A stretch of 64,000 nucleotides of DNA from NCBI RefSeq assembly GCF_001895005.1, contig NZ_BCXH01000004.1, positions 1 to 64,000 on the forward strand, written 5' to 3'. The notes beneath the pieces are model-generated. The model did not search any database and was not told the DNA's origin. It worked only from the letters and a program-made list of their open reading frames with translations. Of this stretch, positions 25,801 through 34,525 are shown one piece after another (the stretch's first letter is position 1; the number at the start of each line of letters is the position of its first letter). The position numbers and the translations under genes were made by a program. The DNA comes from Rhodococcus yunnanensis NBRC 103083 (GTDB lineage Bacteria > Actinomycetota > Actinomycetes > Mycobacteriales > Mycobacteriaceae).

Positions 25801-27065
25801 GAGAGATGCGTGAGTCGATGATCGAGTTCGACAGTCATGTCATCAGAATTCGGACCAGTTTCGATCGTGATCCCCAGCGCGAATTGACTTGTGCCATTGG
25901 ATACCGAATTCGCGCGCACGGGCGTGCCGTTGAGATTCCCGAGTCGACCGGGATTGTGACGAAGCGCTACCAAAATCTCGGGAGCACGGTAGTCGATCGA
26001 GTGTTCGCGCAGTCCCGCACGAAGAAGATCCAGATCGACGGACCGGAATTCGAGGGCGTCGTAGCAGGTCGCAGTGATTGTGGTTAGCAGGGACCCGAGG
26101 GGGATGGATGGGGCGAAGGCAATGCGCAGCGGTACTAAATTGCCGAAGTACCCTACCTGGTCCTTGGCATCATCCGGCCGGCTCACGACCGGTGTAACCA
26201 GTGCAAGGTCGGTTGCGCCGGTGACAGCGTGCACTGCGACTGTGCACGCTGCCACCACAGCCGAGAACATCGACGCTCCAGACTGTTTGGCAATTGTTGC
26301 CACCTTCGCGGTAAGCGATCGATCGACAGCGCGTTGCACGCGCGCTCCAACATCCGGGTTTCCGTCGCTCGTTCGGGGAAAAACTGGTGTCGGAGGATCG
26401 GCCCACACTCGGGCCGCTGCTGCCACCGCTCGGTCGGTGACGGCAGTGCTGGGACGGTAGTGCTTGCGGGCATTGGTAGAGAGGGAGGGCCGAGTCCTTG
26501 GATCGTGATAGTGGTCAGTGATGCGTCGCAGTAACGCGGCCCATGAGTTGTCATCGACAGCAATATGGTGCACGACAAAGGCCACCGCTGCTGCGCCGCC
26601 TGCCCTGGGGATCACTTCGGCTCGCCACGGAACTTCGGTGGTGAGGTCGAATGGTGTTGACGCCAAGTCGCTGGCGCGATGTCCCGGTTCCACAGCGGGT
26701 GAAGAGTCATTCCACACGCGTATCGGCGGAATATCGGCCTGGGCTTGCCAACAGGGTGTGTTATCCGCCGTCACTGTAATGGTGGAAGTCAGTACCGAGA
26801 ATTCACGCACCGCTGCACTGACCGCCTGCGCGAGCCGTTCCGGGTCGATAGTGCCATCGAACCACCACACGATCCCGATGGCGTGCACGGTAGATTGCGG
26901 ATTCATCTGATGGACGGTCCACATGCGGTGTTCCGCGATGGTCAATGCCTCGGAGGGTGGTCTGGGGTCATCGACCATCTCTGAAGAAGACGGCGCAGAT
27001 ATGCGCCGGATCCCCCGCAGCGCCAACCTTCTGTGGAATTCTTCATCGAAACCGGGCGTTCTCAT
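22887..27065 (-). CDS. Nonribosomal peptide synthetase C-A-PCP-(degenerate C)
   Basis: A 1392-residue synthetase. A condensation domain (~40-460) has HHIAVDDNS at the active site. An adenylation domain (~475-960; TTSGSTGSPK, YGCAE, RIKINGVRIE) and a carrier domain (~985-1060; FALGSTSL) follow. The C-terminal ~330 residues look like a condensation-type fold with the HHxxxDG motif replaced by LPQLLDHGS, so probably inactive or repurposed. Aligning the adenylation pocket by hand gives the code V-D-T-M-V-T-S-G-D-K: the Asp that normally holds the alpha-amino group is Val, and the next position is Asp. That pattern occurs in beta-amino-acid domains (VDWVISLADK for beta-alanine, from memory). AAGGAG precedes the ATG. 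There is no thioesterase, so the chain must pass to another enzyme. Confidence 0.9.
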   Translation of the reverse strand: MRTPGFDEEFHRRLALRGIRRISAPSSSEMVDDPRPPSEALTIAEHRMWTVHQMNPQSTVHAIGIVWWFDGTIDPERLAQAVSAAVREFSVLTSTITVTADNTPCWQAQADIPPIRVWNDSSPAVEPGHRASDLASTPFDLTTEVPWRAEVIPRAGGAAAVAFVVHHIAVDDNSWAALLRRITDHYHDPRTRPSLSTNARKHYRPSTAVTDRAVAAAARVWADPPTPVFPRTSDGNPDVGARVQRAVDRSLTAKVATIAKQSGASMFSAVVAACTVAVHAVTGATDLALVTPVVSRPDDAKDQVGYFGNLVPLRIAFAPSIPLGSLLTTITATCYDALEFRSVDLDLLRAGLREHSIDYRAPEILVALRHNPGRLGNLNGTPVRANSVSNGTSQFALGITIETGPNSDDMTVELDHRLTHLSPTTANALADLVVATLGALAGAVDRSIDDVVTSFAGAPRPPFADGDTQESHEDTVPEIIRRQCINHPDGTALVNGDITVTYGQLGDYVNRLARRLRRTERPHTPIALLCEPGLAQIVGLLATWSAGITCIPLDPAYPTKWTDRVLHTAGARTVLVDPTNQARIDALTWSGQHIDPMDAVVASNDGEPEHWSIIPDTHAYIGTTSGSTGSPKLIAISHRNVAARMRWGAKYWPLRAGETRLAKSSINFVDGITEIIDTLAAGATLRVLTRSDRSDPAVLGKAIVESGIQHLMAVPTVWESLAHQNPTALRGLTRAVTTGSAPTAGLLADLQRLVPGSVHSSYGCAEVVGDVMEGPVGRGDATTAIGTLPNDCTVYVLDARLRPTHPGVTGMVYIAGPSVAHGYLGDPAATASSFVAEPFRVGARMFATGDHACRAVDGTVTYLGRNDNRIKINGVRIERDEIESALCAEHSVSAAAVATDTTSNGTSILVGYVSGDKDMDCTDIARAATRALPPGVTVALVLQLPSLPTLPSGKIDYNALPKVTPPTTPVKVSNPLEQALTAIVAEVLNVDTVHPSDDLFALGSTSLQTVDIARRAMDLGISCTAADLFEYRTVADLVTHCANIERPQPQVHQSLASDLSLPLPPSSRWWSTAKASEPLVVVRTSPHRPDTIRAVVAELAGDNEALRTRIFRSRRGTIRARLTTEPLVAVTDHGKASNLADMARAAVTQDGHPCSIALNNNGYIAVAALPQLLDHGSIVRLIDALNTNSLRTGTPGHPSLSAWLAAPEIETNGIDLDVLLIDRPQHFDSGGPHEHTARSRIAGFHNADRARYATTLAQAVQLKFGRTVAVDLEWAPCGSDVPLLGPLSDLVPAENSAISPATAYAGIRAAWNDRAGRRKVTTAPLADVCILFGSRSADAYPHPIVVTVDDEVTVSLTAHARESIEPARLLQAWRDVVTSSTDSDMSSRASCA

Positions 27066-27110
27066 CCATACTCTCCTTGCTGTGATTCCCGAACTCCCGG
27101 CTACGTCTTG

Positions 27111-28103
27111 TTAGGCGAGCGCAGGCTGCAGCTGATCGATCAGGTACTTCACGGATGAGGGGTTGGCCGTCAGCAGTGCCCCTGCCAGATCTGTGGAAAT
27201 GACTTGGAGGTTGTCCCCGAGTTCTGAAACGAGCGGCACCGCACGGAACTGTGTGCCCTCTGGATCGCCCGGAGTGCTGACCAAGATGTGATCAGCGGTG
27301 CCGAGGCTGGAGAAGAGTTCAGGGGCCAGAGTGACGAAGCCATTGGCGGTGCCCCCGGCAGCCAGCTGAGCCACTTCGGGACTCAGCTGCAGACCGAGCG
27401 ACGTGAGGAAACGAGTAGATGGGTTCTCTTTTGCCGCAAGCAGGTACAAGGTTCCGCCAGCGTACTGACCGAATGCATAGGTCGAGTTCTTCAGACTGGG
27501 ATTCGACGCAGCGAAGTCAGTAACTTCCTTATTTGCGGCTGAGATTAGGGTGTTGGCTTGATCTTCTTTGCCGAGCGCCTTGCCGATGAGCCGCAATAGA
27601 TCCTCACCGGAGTCCGCGAATGCGGCAGTGGGATAAATGATCGTCGGGGCGATGTTCGTGAGCTGGTCGTACAGGTCAACGTAGGACTGTTGAGCCGTCG
27701 TCGCCAGGATAATGTCAGGTCGAGCGGCAGCGATTGTCTCCACATTGGGTTTGACGGAGTCGAGTGTCATAACGTCAGAATTCAGGGGCGGCTGGGTCCC
27801 GGGCCAGTTCTTGTCTGCACTGGACGGATTTGCGACTGCGGCAACGACCGTTGCGCCTAGCGCGCTTGCCATTTGGGCGTCTCCTGACCCGAGTACGACT
27901 ACTCGGGATGGATTCGCGGGGACGGTCACCTCCCCCCGCGCATGCGTGATCGTCACAGACGAGTTGGTCGTCGGAGTATCGGTTTTGTCGTCCGCTGCCG
28001 TCGAACCGCAGGCGGCAGAAAAGACGGCAGCAGAGATGGCGATTGCGGTGAGAGGCAGCCACCGTCGTGACCGCAATCGCTGGGATCGAAGCTGGAGGTT
28101 CAT
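27111..28103 (-). CDS. Iron-siderophore ABC substrate-binding lipoprotein (FecB/FepB type)
   Basis: A 330-residue exported lipoprotein. The lipobox is SAAC at the end of the signal (~residues 29-32), followed by a Thr/Asp linker and a class III periplasmic-binding fold: N-lobe starting VTVPANPSRVVVLGSGDAQMASALG, IAAARPDIILAT, long helix ~165-190, C-lobe with LASLG-like FLTSLGLQLSPEV. Such proteins bind ferric siderophores at the cell surface. The start overlaps the upstream synthetase stop (ATGA) with AGAAGGA in front. No FecCD permease or FecE ATPase gene lies nearby, so it must work with a permease encoded elsewhere or feed the ABC pair at 45.8-49.3 kb. Confidence 0.9.
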   Translation of the reverse strand: MNLQLRSQRLRSRRWLPLTAIAISAAVFSAACGSTAADDKTDTPTTNSSVTITHARGEVTVPANPSRVVVLGSGDAQMASALGATVVAAVANPSSADKNWPGTQPPLNSDVMTLDSVKPNVETIAAARPDIILATTAQQSYVDLYDQLTNIAPTIIYPTAAFADSGEDLLRLIGKALGKEDQANTLISAANKEVTDFAASNPSLKNSTYAFGQYAGGTLYLLAAKENPSTRFLTSLGLQLSPEVAQLAAGGTANGFVTLAPELFSSLGTADHILVSTPGDPEGTQFRAVPLVSELGDNLQVISTDLAGALLTANPSSVKYLIDQLQPALA

Positions 28104-31100
28104 CGTTGTCCTTCTGTATTGGAGGGTCGTCGTGCAGTGTCACGGACGAAATCGTGGAGCAGCGGAGCTATGACAGCCCAGCCCTCAGGGGTGGTCATGT
28201 GGTTGTGTGCTAACGGCGTGTTCTGCACGTGTAGGTGGTCACCGACACGGTTTTGCCAGCAGTGGCGGTTCTTGAGTTGCAGATCTTCTGTGATCCCGGG
28301 TGTATCGCTGGCGACGATCAACTGAGTCGGCACAGGATCGGTCAATGGAACTGGCTCCTCCATCATTCGGGAGTGCCGCAGATATGCCTCCCGCATGGCC
28401 TGGGCCATGGTGCTGTCGGCGGTGCTGAGCGGCCCACTGGAGTCGGCGGCTGTGCCGAAGAACTCGGCGGCGGCATCCAGAATGGCCTCATCAGTTTCTG
28501 CTGGCACCCCAATCTCCGACTGGAGGTATGTATCAAGTAGCACCAACCCCGACACGCTGACGCCGCGGCTGCAGAGAGCGTTGATCATCGAGTAGGCGAG
28601 CTGCCCGCCGAAGGACCAACCGAGTAGGGTCACCTCGCGAATATCTCGCGCGGCGCAGTACACAACGAGTTCGTCGGTGTATTGATCAACCAAGCCAGTT
28701 GCGGTGGTGACGGGCCGACCACCGCTGAATACAGGATCCTGCAGTGCCAACATGTTCCACGCCTGGGGCAGATGTCGCCGCAATCCGAAGAAAGGCCAAC
28801 TGGATCCGCCCGCCGGATGTAGGCAGACCACCGTTGGATGTGTGGTCGACCCCGAGTTGATCTCCACCAGTACTCGATCAACCGCGGCACTACCGGTGCT
28901 GGCGATCTCTGCGACGGTAGAGCCACCGTAGATGCTGCGAAGATCGATCTGTCTTCCCAGGGCTGTGGCAGCTCGAGCCGCCAGTCGCACGGCTAGTAGT
29001 GAGTGCCCGCCCAGGGCGAAGAAGTCGTCGTCACGGCCTATGGAATCGGCGTCCGCTCCGAGTAGGTCTGCGAAAACCTCCGCTACCGCCGCCTCGGCCT
29101 CACCTTGTGGTGGTCCGCCTCGCCGGCGGCTCTGAAACTGCGGTGCCGGCAGCGCCGCAACATCGAGTTTGCCGTTTACTGTCAGCGGTAGTTCCGCGAC
29201 AACGACCAGCGCCTCGGGGACCATGTATGCAGGCAATCGGTTAGCGAGAAAGTCGCGGATGCTCTCGGTGTCGACCTCGGCGTCGTCGACGATCGTATAG
29301 CCGACGAGCTGGATCGCGCCTTGTGCAGAGTTTCGCGCAATCACCGCCGCACCTCGAACCTGCGGGTGCCGCCGAATCATATCGGCGATTTCACCGGGCT
29401 CGACTCGGTTGCCACGGATCTTGACCTGGGCGTCCGTCCTGCCGAGGTAGTCCAAACCGCCGGACTGGTTCCATCGCACAAGATCTCCTGTGCGGTACAT
29501 CCGGCGACCCGGCGGCCCAAACGGATCCGCCACGAATCGTTCCGCGGACAAGTCTGGGCGATCGAAGTACCCCCGCACCATCCCTGCGCCCGCCAGATAT
29601 AATTCTCCAGCCGCATCCGGGGCAACCGGGTGCAGCGATGAATTCAAGACGAGGGCAGTGGTGTTGGCGATCGGATGGCCAATGCACGGCAATGCAAACT
29701 CATCAAGATCAGCGCCCACTGCATTGATGGTGTATTCAGTCGGACCGTACAAGTTGTACGAGGCCAATCCCGGTGTGCTGCGAATCGTTGACCACAGCGC
29801 TGCAGGGACGCCTTCCCCGCCGAGAGACAGAAACGACAACCCCTGCCATCCCGTAGCCTCGTTCCGATCGAATAGTCCGTGCTCTGTGAGGACGGTTGCG
29901 TAGCTCGGTGTCAGATCACACGCGTCGACGTCATGCTTACGGAAGTACGCCATGAGCCGCTGCGGGTCGCGTCGTAGATCATCGTCAACAATGTGTACCT
30001 GTTGCCCGTGCAACAGCCAGAACAGCTGCTCCCACGATGCGTCGAAGGACAAGGCAGTGGTGTGTGCGACGGTCAGCGGCCCGCGGTGCGCTTCCCGAGC
30101 GGCCAAGACCGGGGTGAAGATTTCACGCTCGTGGTTGTAGTACATGCTGGTCAGCCCCCGGTAAGGTACCTGGACGCCTTTGGGTCGGCCTGTCGAGCCT
30201 GAGGTGAAGATGACATACGCGGTGTGGTCGAGCCAAGCGGTATGCCGCTCACTGGGGCTGCGCACAATCATTGTGTTGTTCGCATGCGCGATCCTCGCGG
30301 CGCGCACGGTTGCCCGGTCTATGGGGACGGTGATCGATTTGAACCTTTCTGGCAGCAGGTGATTGAGATCCGGTGAAACCAGGACGATGTCTGGGCGAGC
30401 TCCGTCGAGGATGTCGGCGATCCGTTCCGGTGGGTGCTTCTCGTCTACCGGAACGTAGGCGGCGTGAACGGCGAAGACTCCGAACAGCGCGGCCACAGTC
30501 AGCTCGTCTCGACGCATCAAGATCCCGATCCGGGACTCCGGACCGGCACCTCTCGCGGTGAGCAGTGCGCCGATCGTCAGCGCTATCTCGCGTAGCTCGG
30601 AAAAGGTGACGGCGCGATTCTCGGCGACGACGGCGATCTCGTCGCGTGCGAGAACGGCCCGACGTTCGAGCAGGTCCCACACGGTGGCGTCCAGCTGTTC
30701 TCCGGTCAGGTTCGTGCCGTGCGCATTGTCCGGCAGCAGCGCATTTGTACCAGTCAAGTCCGCTAGGGTTTCGACGTGGCCGCTCGCGAGAGCGACAAGC
30801 ACGGTATCGAATTCCGAGATGATCGTGCGGGCACGGTCGACTGACAGTGCGGTGTGGTGATGCATGACGCGGACGGTGATTGTCCCGTCTCGATCGTCTA
30901 GCGCGACGGTGAGCGGGAAGTTGGTGGCATCGCGCAGCGCGGTGTCGGCAACGGTCAGGTGGTCGTGTAGGCCAAATGTGGCGTTCGCGGCCATCTTGGG
31001 ATGGTTTTGGTACACGAAGAGGGTGTCGAAGAGCTGCGGCGGCACGCCACGATCGACCAGATCGGTCAGGCTCACGTACGGGCGCCGGAGTTGCGCTGCC

Positions 31101-34100
31101 TTATCAGAGTGTAAGTGCGCGCACGCATCGTTGATTGTGGTCCATCCGCTTCCGCTCAGGCGCGTGGTCACCGTATTGAACACTAGGCCGACAGCCCGGT
31201 CGATTCCGTCGAGGTCGGAGGGGCGTCCGGAAATCACGGTGCCAAAGCACACGTCGTCGGCGCCGAGAACCCGCATGAGTGTGGTTGCCCACGCCAGCTC
31301 GAACAGGGTGTTTACCGACGCGGAACGCCGCCGGGCTTGTTCGTGAACCTGGGATGTGACGGTGGCATCAAGGCGGTACTCGAACTCGCTGGCGGTGAGG
31401 GGGTCAATGTTGCGGGTGTCGTAACCGGGGGCAACGGTTGTCGGACCCGGTACGTCACGCAAGGCTTCGGCAAAAGTGTCGGCGGCACCCGCGCGGTCCT
31501 GCTTCGCCAGCCATGCGTGATACGTCCGCATGGGGAACGGTTCGGCGGGTATGACCTGGTCGGTAGCGCTCTGGCCCAGTGCGGACGGCGAGGCGTCGCT
31601 TGTATCGGTGTGGGTGTCCAGTTCTGTGTAGGCGTCCAAGATCGCGCGCAGGAACAGCCCGCCCGACCAGCCGTCGAGCAAGATGTGATGAATAGTGAAC
31701 GCGACACGCCAGAGTTGCCCGGTTGGTCGTGCAATGCATACGGCGGCAATGCGCATGAGTGGCGGCGAACCAGCGTCGAAAGGGCGGCGGAGGTGCTCTT
31801 CGAACACTTCGTTTGCGGCGGCACCATCGCCTGCGATTTCGTGCACGTCAACGCGTACGGACGCGCCCCGCACGATGACCTGAACCAGGTCGGTTCCTAG
31901 CTGGGCGAAAGCGGCACGTACCGATGGATACGTCGCAATTGCCCTGTTTGCGGCATCCTCCAGCCGAACCGGATCAAGGTCGCCGACGATGTCGATGACA
32001 TTCTGCGTGGCATAGACGTCTGCGCCGCCCGACGACGCGGTGAACAGGTGAACAGCCAGTCCCTCTTGGAGCGGGGTCAACGGCCAGACATCGTCGAGTG
32101 GGCCGTAGCGCTCTGTGAGTTGTTCCCGCTCGAAGGGGCCAATAGCGACAAGGGGTTCTTGTGTCGGCTGCATTGTCTGAGAGTGATTCGGGAGTGTCGA
32201 TGCGCGCCGCACGAACGCTTCTGCCCATAGGTTGGGGTCTACCAGGGCCAGGGAACCGGTGAGCTGGAAGTCGATACGCCACCGATCGTTGGAGTGGCTT
32301 ACCACGCATCGACTGATCGTCTGCGAGGACAGGTTTGGCGGGAATGTTCCGACGAATACATGCAGTTCCGTAGGGGGCTCAGCACAATCATCGAGCATGC
32401 CGACTGTGTGCGGGCTGAGATCACGAACCCAGCCGTAACTCCGCGGGGCCGGCAGGCTGGGGATGCTTCCGTCGGCGAACACGAGGACGGGAGAGCGCCG
32501 CCTCATCGGCGCGAGGACCATCCAATCATCCGGACTGTCCCGGTCCGGTTCGTCGAGTACGAACCACAGCGGACTCTCGGTCGTACCGGTCGCGTGGGTC
32601 GCAACGGCGTCCATGAGGCTACCCAGTACGAGTTCGTGCAGGGCGCTTAGAAATGCTGTCCGAGAATCCGCCGATATCTCAGCGCTACCAGTGCGGGGCT
32701 GCGCTGAGATATCGGTGGCGACCTCTTTTGCCAGGTCGAAAATATCCAACCAATCCTCGGCGACGTCTACGATTGCGGCGTCGCCGGACTGGGCTGAGTC
32801 ACGGGTCGCGATCGAAGTCGGCCCCTGCCAGGGGGCACCAGAGACCAGGCCCTGCCTGAGAACCTCGCTGGTTTCCGATCCCACCACCGTCGAGGGCAGC
32901 ATGCACCACAGCCGTGTGTCGTCGGCGCCGGCCAGCGGAGAGCCGAGCAACTCGGGGGAGTCTGCGCCCGAAAATGTGGCGGCCACGGCCGCCAGGGCCT
33001 TCGCGAGCGGATCGACACCAGAGTCGATTCCATCGAGATCGACTGTCACCGGGGTGGGGGTCACAGTGGGAGCATTCTCGCCGGTGGGCGCCTCATCGAA
33101 TGCGATAACGCTGTGGATCGGCAGGTCAGAGTGGAAGGCTAGTTGAGCCAGATTACCGATGACGGTTCCCAGAATTCGGCGCGCGCTGGTTTTGTCCACG
33201 ACAGAGTTGCGGAACAGCAGGGACACGCCGAGGTGATCGTCCTGCGTACGATAGATGCCGAAAGTGAGAGGGAACGGCGCTGACATGTGCAGTGGCGGAG
33301 CGGATTCCGCGCGCACACCGGCAATGCCCAGGTCGATCGCAACTGGCGTGGTCGTATTGACCATCACTTCGAGCAGCGGATGCGAACGGGGACCGGCGAT
33401 ATCGCGCACAAGGACGTCGAACTCGGCATCCGAGTGGGCGATGTGGTCCCGGTATTCCTCGGTCAGTTCTGTGATCAGCTCACCGAGAGTGCGGTCGGTG
33501 CTCAGATTCGTCGGCAGAGGAATGGTGTTGACAAACACCCCGATCGTGTCCTTGAACCGCGATCCCGGTCGGGTGGAAACGGGCATACCGAGAGCGAACT
33601 GGTCACCGGAACCGAAGTGGCGTAAAGCGAGTGCCGAGGCAGCCCAGAGCAGCACCAGCGGCGGGCAGGACCGTGCAGAGGCGATGCTCTCGAGAGCCTG
33701 ACTGAGCCCAGTAGGCAAGGCACGTAGTTCGAGGGTGCCAGAATCATCGTGTGCATCGCCTGTGCGGGCGGCCCAGGGAATGACGCTACGGTCGGCGATT
33801 CGAGGTAGCAGGCCGCGCCAATACTCGAGAGTTGCGGCGCTCTGGCCCGGCCGATTCGAGGCTAGTGCGTACTCCCAGTACGGCGCCAGCGCAGGCGGAA
33901 ACTGGTCGCCGTTACCGGATCGGATCCGGTAGGCGCACCCCAGATCACCGAAAAACTGCGCATGCGACCCGGCGTCGAACGCAATGTGGTGGATGACGAT
34001 GACCAGTGCAGTGAGAGTCGATCCCGAGACGACGACCGCACGCAGCGGAGCGTCAGTTTGCAGATTGAAGGGGCTGACCATCTGGGCGTGCGCGACATTG

Positions 34101-34525
34101 TCGACGAATGCTCGTTCTCCGAGCGAATCTGCGTCCACGTCACGATGCCCAACCCGCGCTTTCAACGTGGGCATAACATGCTGTCGGACAACACCATCTG
34201 CGTCAGCGGTGTACGTAGTACGGAGTACATCGTGGCGCGCGACCACATCACCCACGGCGTCAGCGAGGTGGTCGGCGTTCACGTCACCATGGAGGATGAG
34301 AACGAAGGGCACATTGTAGGCCGCGGACGTCGGATTCAGGCATTGCGCAAAGTACATCCGCTGTTGTTCGGGCGATAACGGAGCAACTCCGACGCCGTCG
34401 TCGCCGACCGGCAACTCAGCCAGTGCAGCGCTGTGCTCGGATCTGCGATCAGTCAGACCCCGTTGTGCCAGTGCGCGAGTAAGGGCGGCCCGCCGCGCTT
34501 CATCAAAGGCCACAGTCGGGTCCAT
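28100..34525 (-). CDS. Nonribosomal peptide synthetase C-(E-like remnant)-C-A-PCP-TE
   Basis: A 2141-residue synthetase. The first condensation domain (~45-460) has HHIAFDAGS. A ~330-residue stretch (~470-800) contains no adenylation or carrier motif; its end (HVFVGTFPPNLSS, WRIDFQLTGSLALVD) recalls the C-terminal half of an epimerization domain. The second condensation domain (~815-1240) has HHILLDGWS. Then follow adenylation (~1260-1760; FTSGSTGRPKG, YGPTE, KIRGNRVEPGE), carrier (~1785-1850; FALGGHSLLAV) and thioesterase (~1870-2120; GWSFGG, with Asp and a late HNHM). The hand-derived pocket code is D-A-W-D-S-G-L-I-N-K; its second half equals that of hydroxyornithine domains (DMENLGLINK, from memory). 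The thioesterase makes this the likely terminal synthetase. Confidence 0.9.
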   Translation of the reverse strand: MDPTVAFDEARRAALTRALAQRGLTDRRSEHSAALAELPVGDDGVGVAPLSPEQQRMYFAQCLNPTSAAYNVPFVLILHGDVNADHLADAVGDVVARHDVLRTTYTADADGVVRQHVMPTLKARVGHRDVDADSLGERAFVDNVAHAQMVSPFNLQTDAPLRAVVVSGSTLTALVIVIHHIAFDAGSHAQFFGDLGCAYRIRSGNGDQFPPALAPYWEYALASNRPGQSAATLEYWRGLLPRIADRSVIPWAARTGDAHDDSGTLELRALPTGLSQALESIASARSCPPLVLLWAASALALRHFGSGDQFALGMPVSTRPGSRFKDTIGVFVNTIPLPTNLSTDRTLGELITELTEEYRDHIAHSDAEFDVLVRDIAGPRSHPLLEVMVNTTTPVAIDLGIAGVRAESAPPLHMSAPFPLTFGIYRTQDDHLGVSLLFRNSVVDKTSARRILGTVIGNLAQLAFHSDLPIHSVIAFDEAPTGENAPTVTPTPVTVDLDGIDSGVDPLAKALAAVAATFSGADSPELLGSPLAGADDTRLWCMLPSTVVGSETSEVLRQGLVSGAPWQGPTSIATRDSAQSGDAAIVDVAEDWLDIFDLAKEVATDISAQPRTGSAEISADSRTAFLSALHELVLGSLMDAVATHATGTTESPLWFVLDEPDRDSPDDWMVLAPMRRRSPVLVFADGSIPSLPAPRSYGWVRDLSPHTVGMLDDCAEPPTELHVFVGTFPPNLSSQTISRCVVSHSNDRWRIDFQLTGSLALVDPNLWAEAFVRRASTLPNHSQTMQPTQEPLVAIGPFEREQLTERYGPLDDVWPLTPLQEGLAVHLFTASSGGADVYATQNVIDIVGDLDPVRLEDAANRAIATYPSVRAAFAQLGTDLVQVIVRGASVRVDVHEIAGDGAAANEVFEEHLRRPFDAGSPPLMRIAAVCIARPTGQLWRVAFTIHHILLDGWSGGLFLRAILDAYTELDTHTDTSDASPSALGQSATDQVIPAEPFPMRTYHAWLAKQDRAGAADTFAEALRDVPGPTTVAPGYDTRNIDPLTASEFEYRLDATVTSQVHEQARRRSASVNTLFELAWATTLMRVLGADDVCFGTVISGRPSDLDGIDRAVGLVFNTVTTRLSGSGWTTINDACAHLHSDKAAQLRRPYVSLTDLVDRGVPPQLFDTLFVYQNHPKMAANATFGLHDHLTVADTALRDATNFPLTVALDDRDGTITVRVMHHHTALSVDRARTIISEFDTVLVALASGHVETLADLTGTNALLPDNAHGTNLTGEQLDATVWDLLERRAVLARDEIAVVAENRAVTFSELREIALTIGALLTARGAGPESRIGILMRRDELTVAALFGVFAVHAAYVPVDEKHPPERIADILDGARPDIVLVSPDLNHLLPERFKSITVPIDRATVRAARIAHANNTMIVRSPSERHTAWLDHTAYVIFTSGSTGRPKGVQVPYRGLTSMYYNHEREIFTPVLAAREAHRGPLTVAHTTALSFDASWEQLFWLLHGQQVHIVDDDLRRDPQRLMAYFRKHDVDACDLTPSYATVLTEHGLFDRNEATGWQGLSFLSLGGEGVPAALWSTIRSTPGLASYNLYGPTEYTINAVGADLDEFALPCIGHPIANTTALVLNSSLHPVAPDAAGELYLAGAGMVRGYFDRPDLSAERFVADPFGPPGRRMYRTGDLVRWNQSGGLDYLGRTDAQVKIRGNRVEPGEIADMIRRHPQVRGAAVIARNSAQGAIQLVGYTIVDDAEVDTESIRDFLANRLPAYMVPEALVVVAELPLTVNGKLDVAALPAPQFQSRRRGGPPQGEAEAAVAEVFADLLGADADSIGRDDDFFALGGHSLLAVRLAARAATALGRQIDLRSIYGGSTVAEIASTGSAAVDRVLVEINSGSTTHPTVVCLHPAGGSSWPFFGLRRHLPQAWNMLALQDPVFSGGRPVTTATGLVDQYTDELVVYCAARDIREVTLLGWSFGGQLAYSMINALCSRGVSVSGLVLLDTYLQSEIGVPAETDEAILDAAAEFFGTAADSSGPLSTADSTMAQAMREAYLRHSRMMEEPVPLTDPVPTQLIVASDTPGITEDLQLKNRHCWQNRVGDHLHVQNTPLAHNHMTTPEGWAVIAPLLHDFVRDTARRPSNTEGQR

